From Candidatus Woesearchaeota archaeon (GTDB taxonomy: Archaea; Nanobdellota; Nanobdellia; UBA10117; WJKY01), in the NCBI GenBank assembly GCA_014728835.1, contig WJKY01000010.1:1-11189 (forward strand): DNA of 11,189 nt, given 5' to 3'. The notes beneath the pieces were generated by a model, which saw only the letters and a list, made by a program, of their open reading frames with translations, was not told where the DNA came from and searched no databases. The position numbers were made by a program, and so were the translations under genes. How positions within the stretch are numbered: the first letter of the stretch is position 1; each line of letters begins with the position of its first letter. Shown here piece after piece: positions 6,436 to 11,189 of the stretch.

Positions 6436-7862
6436 AATTCCACCCTATACCTAAGCTTAGTTGCTCTAATCCAATCATCTGGTGCATCCATTAATTTATG
6501 TGGATTTAGGATATTATTTGGATCTAATGCTTTTTTGATTGCCCTCATGACTGGAATTAGATCGGGTCTTGCTTTTTTCCAAGCTGGTGCCTTTGACAAT
6601 CCTATACCATGTTCTGCAGAGGTTACACCACCTATTGAATGAACATAATCATATAACTCTTCAATAACATGTTCTGCATCATCCCATTGACTTTTTTTTG
6701 CTGAATCTAGCATAATCTTTGTATGAATAACACCTGATCCGCAATGACCATATACTGCCATTATAACATTATTTTTTTTAGCTATCTCATGGATCTTTTT
6801 TGTTGCTTCTGCGATCTTGGAGTTGGGAACGCCCATATCATCTGCAAGATCTGTACAAACTATTCCTTGTTTATATTTTGAAAGTGATGCAAACAGTTTC
6901 TTTCTACCACCAAATAGTTTTTGTCTTTCGGTGGAATCATAACTCATTTCAATTCCAAAACCTTTATGTTTTTCACAAATTGATTTCATTTTTTTGATTT
7001 CATAATCTACAGCTTCCTTTACATTACCATCTGCCTCAAATAAAATAATTGCTCCAACTTCAGGAAGTCCAAGATTCATAGCATTGTTTACAGCAACAAT
7101 CCCTATACTATCCATTAGTTCGAGCATAGATGGATTTGTGCCACTTGATATAATATCTGAGATTGCATTTCCTGCATCTTCTAGTTTATCAAATTTAGCG
7201 ACAGCAAGACATCTGTATTTTGGAACAGGTTGAATTCTCATAGTTGCTTCAACTATCACTCCTAAAGTACCTTCAGAGCCAACAATTAGTCTTTCAAGTT
7301 GATAACCTGAGGAGTGAACTCTAGTATTTGAACCAAGATTAATCAAATCACCATTAGCAAGAACTACTTTCATTCCCAAAACATAATCTCTTGTTGCACC
7401 ATATTTAACAGATCTTACACCAGATGCATTTGCTGCGATTTCTCCACCTATTGTAGCAATTCTGCTAGATGCGGGTGCTGGAGGATAAAACAATCCATAT
7501 GGTTGTAGAGATCTATTTAAATCATCATCAACAACTCCAGGTTGTACTTTTACTAACATATCCTCAGGACTAATTTTTAATATTTTGTTCATTCTCTTTA
7601 AATCTAAAACTATACCTCCATCAATTGGAACAGCATGACCTGAAGTCCCTGATCCTGCACCTCTTGGAGTAATTGGAATTTTTTCTCTATTTGCATATCT
7701 CATTATCCTTTGAACTTCATCAGTTGTCTCTGGTCTTATTATTACAGCAGGCATTGCATGATGAACAGAGGCATCAGAAGAATAAACATATAGATCTGCC
7801 AAGTCTGTAGACACATTTTTTTCTCCAACAATTCTATTTAGTTTATTGATATCTATATTCAT
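6432..7862 (-). CDS. FAD-linked 2-hydroxyacid dehydrogenase, GlcD family
   Basis: 476 residues, two domains. The N-terminal FAD-binding domain (about 35-215) has PRGAGSGTSGHAVP (66-79), IATIGGEIAANASGVRSVKYG (near 135-155) and VGSEGTLGVIVE (194-205). The C-terminal FAD-oxidase domain has YGHCGSGVIH (371-380), SAEHGIGLSKA (415-425) and LDPNNILNPHKL near the end. His373, His380 and His418 match the metal-binding histidines of D-lactate and D-2-hydroxyglutarate dehydrogenases, but the usual GDGN reads GSGV here. Family members oxidise glycolate, D-lactate, D-2-hydroxyglutarate or similar acids and pass electrons on; the substrate cannot be read from the sequence. It overlaps both neighbours by 4 bp: MvhD before it and the composite iron-sulfur protein after it, whose N-terminus resembles GlcF, the usual GlcD partner. 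No signal peptide or membrane segment, so cytosolic. Confidence 0.92.
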   Translation of the reverse strand: MNIDINKLNRIVGEKNVSTDLADLYVYSSDASVHHAMPAVIIRPETTDEVQRIMRYANREKIPITPRGAGSGTSGHAVPIDGGIVLDLKRMNKILKISPEDMLVKVQPGVVDDDLNRSLQPYGLFYPPAPASSRIATIGGEIAANASGVRSVKYGATRDYVLGMKVVLANGDLINLGSNTRVHSSGYQLERLIVGSEGTLGVIVEATMRIQPVPKYRCLAVAKFDKLEDAGNAISDIISSGTNPSMLELMDSIGIVAVNNAMNLGLPEVGAIILFEADGNVKEAVDYEIKKMKSICEKHKGFGIEMSYDSTERQKLFGGRKKLFASLSKYKQGIVCTDLADDMGVPNSKIAEATKKIHEIAKKNNVIMAVYGHCGSGVIHTKIMLDSAKKSQWDDAEHVIEELYDYVHSIGGVTSAEHGIGLSKAPAWKKARPDLIPVMRAIKKALDPNNILNPHKLMDAPDDWIRATKLRYRVEL

Positions 7863-8290
7863 ACTTTCACTTCTTTTAAATCCTTAAGTGGATTTGGACC
7901 CATCTTTTTTAAGACATTTACAAAATCAGATACAACATGTGCAAATTTTTGGCCCTCTGAAGCAGAAACATATTCAAATCTAACTCTTTCAGGCTCAACA
8001 CCCATATCAGACAAATATTTTTTCAATAATTTGATTCTCCTATTTGTCTTATAATTACCAGATTGGTAATGACAATCACCAGGGTGACATCCAGCAATTA
8101 AAACCCCGTCTGCGCCCTTTTTTAGTGCTTCTAAAATAAATACTGTATCAACTCTGCCCGAACACATTACTCTAATTGATTTAATGTTTGGTGGATAATT
8201 TATCCTACTAGTTCCCGCTAGATCAGCGCCTGCATAAGAGCACCAATTACATAAAAATCCGATAATATTTGGTTCAAATTCTTTTGCCAT
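7859..8290 (-). CDS. mvhD: MvhD: [2Fe-2S] electron-transfer subunit of the group 3c hydrogenase
   Basis: 143 residues, normal for MvhD. In methanogens this protein carries a [2Fe-2S] cluster and bridges the hydrogenase (MvhAG) to heterodisulfide reductase HdrA. All five typical cysteines are present: Cys14 and Cys17 (FLCNWCSYAGAD), Cys43 (MCSGRV), Cys68 and Cys73 (AGCHPGDCHYQSGNY). The C-terminal part (RRIKLLKKYLSDMGVEPERV) is the usual helical region. It closely parallels the C-terminal domain of the composite protein at 5431-6435, suggesting an old duplication within the operon. Here its partner would be the GlcD flavoprotein and the composite protein, as no Hdr gene is present. Start ATG at 8290 has AGGTGA 4 bp upstream; the stop overlaps the GlcD-type gene by 4 bp. 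Confidence 0.94.
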   Translation of the reverse strand: MAKEFEPNIIGFLCNWCSYAGADLAGTSRINYPPNIKSIRVMCSGRVDTVFILEALKKGADGVLIAGCHPGDCHYQSGNYKTNRRIKLLKKYLSDMGVEPERVRFEYVSASEGQKFAHVVSDFVNVLKKMGPNPLKDLKEVKV

Positions 8291-8294
8291 ATAT

Positions 8295-8300
8295 TCACCT
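8295..8300 (-). promoter_or_regulatory. Shine-Dalgarno of mvhD embedded in the protease stop
   Basis: Minus strand reads AGGTGA, a match to the 16S anti-Shine-Dalgarno region, 4 bp before the ATG at 8290. It is made of the last Arg codon and the TGA stop of the upstream protease gene, which fixes the mvhD start and couples the two genes. Confidence 0.7.
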
Positions 8301-8756
8301 TTTATTTATTTCATTTAATGTCATTTCAACAGCTTTTGGAACTGTTGCTTTAATTTCATCACTTAGATTTTCACCAAATTCACAAGGAATCTGTTTCATC
8401 ATAATTCCGATTATTATAATTTCTTTTGGGATTTTTTTTTCTCCCATTTTTTTTGCCAATTCAATTGCTTCTGTAAGTGAAACATCATGTGGATTGCATG
8501 AGTGCATTGTATTAAAGTAACCAATAGGAATCCTTTTGACCTTACCATGTTCCTTTATATCTGATTTTACAGCGTCAATTATTACTGCTTTGTCATAACC
8601 TTTGATCAAATCTAGTAGATTCATGCCCCCAGTAATTGCCTCGTCAATAATTATGTCTGGATCATTAACTTGTTTTCTTATTTCATTTGCAACATGAACG
8701 CCTACCCCATCATCGCCAAGTATGAGATTTCCAACACCCAATACTATTATTTTCAT
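8295..8756 (-). CDS. [NiFe] hydrogenase maturation protease for the group 3c enzyme
   Basis: 153 residues, HyaD/HycI-type endopeptidase that removes the large subunit tail after nickel insertion. Seen: GVGNLILGDDGVGV (7-20), with putative nickel-contacting Asp16, Asp61 (VIIDAV) and His90 (MHSCNPHDVS), and GIMMKQIPCEFGENLS near residue 120. The family is clear and the length normal. It begins 12 bp after the stop of the Mvh-type large subunit, whose 27-residue tail is the expected substrate. Upstream GGGAAT may serve as ribosome site. It differs clearly from the other protease here in the client-recognition half, as expected if each is specific. Confidence 0.93.
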   Translation of the reverse strand: MKIIVLGVGNLILGDDGVGVHVANEIRKQVNDPDIIIDEAITGGMNLLDLIKGYDKAVIIDAVKSDIKEHGKVKRIPIGYFNTMHSCNPHDVSLTEAIELAKKMGEKKIPKEIIIIGIMMKQIPCEFGENLSDEIKATVPKAVEMTLNEINKR

Positions 8757-8768
8757 TCAAACTATTCC

Positions 8769-10229
8769 CTAGAGATTTTGTTTTAATTTTTTAAGTAATT
8801 TTTTATTGTGATCATAAATATCTACTTCAAGAGGCATTCCACCAGGTAAAGTGTGTGTTGCACATGCAAAACATGGATCATATGCTCTAAAAGCCATTTC
8901 AACCATGTTTAATGTTGCATTATCTACATTACCGTTTTTAATAACGCCTTTTGCTGCATCTCTAATTGACATGTTTATTGCACCTGAATTATTAGTTGTT
9001 GCTACAATTAGATTTGCTTTATCAATCAAACCATTTTTATCAAGTTTATAATGATGAATAAGAGTGCCTCTTGCAGCTTCTGTAACACCTATACCTTCTC
9101 CAGGTTTTCCAACAGGATTTCTGATTTTTTTACTGGTTATTTCAGGATCTTTTATCAATTCTTGAGCACGTTCTGTAGCATATAAAAGTTCAATTAATCT
9201 TGCCCAATGGAAGGCTAGTGTACTGTTCACTGATTTTCCCCCTAGTGTTTCATAAAATCTTTTGTATTCTTTATTTGCAAGGGGTGTTGCCATACCATTT
9301 GCTGCATTCAATCTTCCTAGTGGTCCTACTCGATATATTCCACTGTCTTTTCCATCTTTAAAACCTTTCCAGCCTATTGATTTAAGATATGGAAATTTAA
9401 TATAAGTCCATTCTTCTACATGCTCAACAATGTGTTTATAATAGTCTTGAACACCAAATCTATCTACTTCTTCTCCTTTTTGATCAGTTACTCTGATTTT
9501 CCCATCATAAAAATTTGCATTGTTATTTTTATCAACAAGACCCATATTATAAGTTTTTAGTTGATAAGGATCACTTAAGATTAAATCAACATATTTTTTA
9601 TTTTGCAGAACAATATCATCAAATAATTTCAATGTAAATTTTGCAAATTCAATGCAAGATTTAACCATTTTATCGATATCTTTTACTTCTTCTTTATTTA
9701 ACCCTTTTGATACTCCACCAGGAAGTCCACATACAGGATGTGTCGCCTTTCCGCCAAGAATTGCAGTAATCTTTTGACCATAAGCACGGTGTTTAATAAC
9801 TTCCTTACCAATTTCGACACCTGCTTTTTCAATAACCCCAATTACATTTCTTTTTCCAGGTGGTGCATTAGGACCTACGACAAAATCAGGCCCTCCAAGA
9901 TAATAAAAATGAAGGGTATGGTCATAGATATAATAGCCCATATACATAAGCTCTCGAAGTTTTTTAGCAGAAGATGGTGGGTCTACGTTAAATGCATCAT
10001 CGAGTGCTTTTGTTGCTGCAAAATGGTGAGCTACTGGACATACTCCACAAATACGAGAAGTGATTTGTGGCATATCTTCTGCCCTTCGACCCTGGGCAAA
10101 TCTTTCAAAACCTCTAAGTTCAGGAATCTGTAAATATGCATTTTCAACATTTCCTTTATCATTTAAAAAAATACTAATTTTACCATGACCCTCAAGACGA
10201 GTTATAGGATCAATAGTTACAGTCTTCAT
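8769..10229 (-). CDS. mvhA: Group 3c (Mvh-type) [NiFe] hydrogenase large subunit
   Basis: 486 residues. Cytosolic H2-activating subunit holding the NiFe(CN)2CO centre. Seen: TRLEGHG with the proton-path Glu13; the L1 motif RICGVCPVAH (59-68; Cys61, Cys64); and the L2 motif DPCFACATH (451-459; Cys453, Cys456, His459). After His459 come 27 residues (starting TLPGGMPLEVD), a long tail to be removed by the protease encoded next. AILGGKATHPVCGLPGGV lies in the middle. It starts with a 4-bp ATGA overlap with the small subunit gene, and GGAGA lies 11 bp upstream. Mvh assignment rests on the neighbouring MvhD and the small-subunit type; an F420-reducing enzyme would need an FrhB gene, not seen here. 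Confidence 0.93.
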   Translation of the reverse strand: MKTVTIDPITRLEGHGKISIFLNDKGNVENAYLQIPELRGFERFAQGRRAEDMPQITSRICGVCPVAHHFAATKALDDAFNVDPPSSAKKLRELMYMGYYIYDHTLHFYYLGGPDFVVGPNAPPGKRNVIGVIEKAGVEIGKEVIKHRAYGQKITAILGGKATHPVCGLPGGVSKGLNKEEVKDIDKMVKSCIEFAKFTLKLFDDIVLQNKKYVDLILSDPYQLKTYNMGLVDKNNNANFYDGKIRVTDQKGEEVDRFGVQDYYKHIVEHVEEWTYIKFPYLKSIGWKGFKDGKDSGIYRVGPLGRLNAANGMATPLANKEYKRFYETLGGKSVNSTLAFHWARLIELLYATERAQELIKDPEITSKKIRNPVGKPGEGIGVTEAARGTLIHHYKLDKNGLIDKANLIVATTNNSGAINMSIRDAAKGVIKNGNVDNATLNMVEMAFRAYDPCFACATHTLPGGMPLEVDIYDHNKKLLKKLKQNL

Positions 10230-11189
10230 TTCTTTATCACTCTCCTATTAATAAGTGCACTGGGCAATCCATATTTGTAGAACGTTCCTATTGGATCAAC
10301 AACTTTGTCAATTAGTTTTTGAACTTCTTCATCACTCATTTTTTCTTCTCCTTCAATACCAATGATTGAAGCAAGAGCGGAAATCATCTTAGCACCTTGA
10401 TCAAGACTATTTGGTGTAGGTCCACCACAACCAGTACACGGCATATTTGCATCTAAACATCTTGCGCTACAACCACCTCTGGTTGCAGGCCCTAAACAAA
10501 TTATTCCTTGTTCAAGTAAACATTTATCTTCTATTTTTTCTACTTCATAAACTCTCTTTATCTCTTTTATTTTCTTTTCAGTTTTTTCAAATCTGCATTC
10601 ATCACATACAGATTTCAATGGACCAATTACACTTCCTTTTGGTGGTAATTTATTTTCTACAATTGCCCCAACAGCAGTCATAATTTGATCCGGAGTCGGT
10701 GGACAACCAGGCAAATAATAATCTACATCAACTGTTTGATCAAGAGTCTTAACAGTATCGTAAAACTCAGGTAAGGTAAGGGTTCCCTCTTTGACCTTAA
10801 CACGTGTTTTTGGGGTAATTTTCTTTTTATTATCAGTTGAAGGATTATTTAGATATGCCACATTAAAAATTTCTTTTTTATTTCCAACATTTGCAAGTCC
10901 TGGAATTCCTCCATTAACTGCACAAGCTCCAAAGGCAACAAGGACTTTTGATTTTTTACGAAGTAGCTTTGCAATATGTTCTTGTTCTTCAGTTCTAATA
11001 GATCCATTAAAAAAACAGACATCAATGCTTTTATCTTCCATTGCTTCTACATCTTTATATTTGAAGTCCATAGCAACTGGCCAGAACAAAATATCAGCAA
11101 TTTCAATTACATCTAAGATCTTCTCATCTATATCTAAAACTGCTATTTCGCATCCACCACAACCAGTACACGGCATATTTGCATCTAAA
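10226..11189 (-). CDS. mvhG: Group 3c (Mvh-type) [NiFe] hydrogenase small subunit, 5' end incomplete and doubtful
   Basis: Open to the window edge; the first ATG in frame is at 11176 (316 residues from there). Twelve cysteines fit three [4Fe-4S] clusters, numbered from that Met: proximal Cys6 and Cys9 (CGGCEIAVLDIDEKILDV), Cys85 (AFGACAVNGG), Cys158 (LPGCPPTPDQ); the others from Cys191, 194, 219, 227 (CLGPATRGGCS), 236, 240, 247 and 250 (MPCTGCGGPTP). No twin-arginine signal is seen. It passes electrons from MvhA to MvhD. The residues before CGGCE (LDANMPCTG) are identical to residues 241-249 of the same protein because the DNA is an exact copy; relatives normally have a short beta strand (KxxxxWxxxCGGCE) there. 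I infer that the true N-terminus is missing and the Met at 11176 is not the real start. The stop overlaps mvhA as ATGA. Confidence 0.88.
   Translation of the reverse strand, partial: LDANMPCTGCGGCEIAVLDIDEKILDVIEIADILFWPVAMDFKYKDVEAMEDKSIDVCFFNGSIRTEEQEHIAKLLRKKSKVLVAFGACAVNGGIPGLANVGNKKEIFNVAYLNNPSTDNKKKITPKTRVKVKEGTLTLPEFYDTVKTLDQTVDVDYYLPGCPPTPDQIMTAVGAIVENKLPPKGSVIGPLKSVCDECRFEKTEKKIKEIKRVYEVEKIEDKCLLEQGIICLGPATRGGCSARCLDANMPCTGCGGPTPNSLDQGAKMISALASIIGIEGEEKMSDEEVQKLIDKVVDPIGTFYKYGLPSALINRRVIKK
10421..10457. repeat. 37-bp direct repeat, internal copy
   Basis: Identical base for base to 11153-11189. This copy encodes LDANMPCTGCGG (small subunit residues 241-252), where the cysteines make sense as cluster ligands, so it is probably the authentic location. 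Confidence 0.9.
11153..11189. repeat. 37-bp direct repeat, terminal copy, probable assembly artefact
   Basis: Exact copy of 10421-10457, same strand and same reading frame, ending exactly at the window edge. Divergence starts right after the shared word TGTGGTGGA (minus strand), which encodes CGG in both places. This fits an assembler stepping between the two CGG-coding sites rather than a biological duplication. Confidence 0.75.

Noticed and set aside
9738..10133. 131-codon plus-strand open frame over the Mvh-type large subunit
   Set aside because: Fully opposite conserved hydrogenase sequence including the L1 motif; no family resemblance. The other plus-strand frames (2488-2673, 2930-3202, 6800-6997, 8269-8520, 8851-9051, 10447-10683) were rejected for the same reason.
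1..11189. CRISPR arrays, tRNA or rRNA genes, insertion sequences
   Set aside because: No regularly spaced repeats, no cloverleaf or conserved rRNA words, and no transposase-like protein were seen; the DNA is almost entirely coding.

Overview
This 11.2-kb, AT-rich window carries eleven genes or gene remnants, all read from the minus strand, so transcription runs from high to low coordinates. It holds two complete sets of structural genes for cytosolic group 3 [NiFe] hydrogenases. The low GC, the sulfhydrogenase (HydBGDA) and methyl-viologen-hydrogenase (MvhADG) families, and TATA-like promoters point to an uncultivated anaerobic archaeon. An Asgard lineage such as Lokiarchaeota is a reasonable guess, since those combine group 3b and 3c hydrogenases, but no marker gene here proves it.

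Upstream operon (about 11189 down to 5431): Mvh-type small subunit, Mvh-type large subunit, its maturation protease, a stand-alone MvhD, a GlcD-type FAD-linked dehydrogenase, and an unusual three-part iron-sulfur protein (GlcF-like N-terminus, two-cluster ferredoxin domain, MvhD-like C-terminus). Spacing is 4-bp overlaps or gaps of at most 12 bp. No HdrA, HdrB or canonical HdrC is in the window. The likely reading is a hydrogenase wired through MvhD and iron-sulfur clusters to a flavin 2-hydroxyacid dehydrogenase, a possible H2-linked lactate, glycolate or 2-hydroxyglutarate redox system.

Downstream operon (about 5400 down to 599): after a 120-bp intergenic region with a TATA-like element and two short inverted repeats comes a group 3b NAD(P)-linked hydrogenase in the order beta-gamma (fused in one gene), delta, alpha, protease. 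The last position is filled by a broken OsmC-family gene whose start overlaps the protease stop. The group 3b enzyme would exchange electrons between NAD(P)H and H2, while the 3c enzyme serves the flavin/iron-sulfur branch, so the two could be joined by an internal H2 cycle.

Beyond that lies the first 197 codons of a group II pyridoxal-phosphate decarboxylase (probably an aromatic amino acid decarboxylase), running off the low-coordinate edge with its own TATA-like element.

Caution: the high-coordinate edge ends in a 37-bp exact copy of sequence found 732 bp away inside the same gene. This looks like an assembly mis-join, so the N-terminus of the Mvh-type small subunit should not be trusted.
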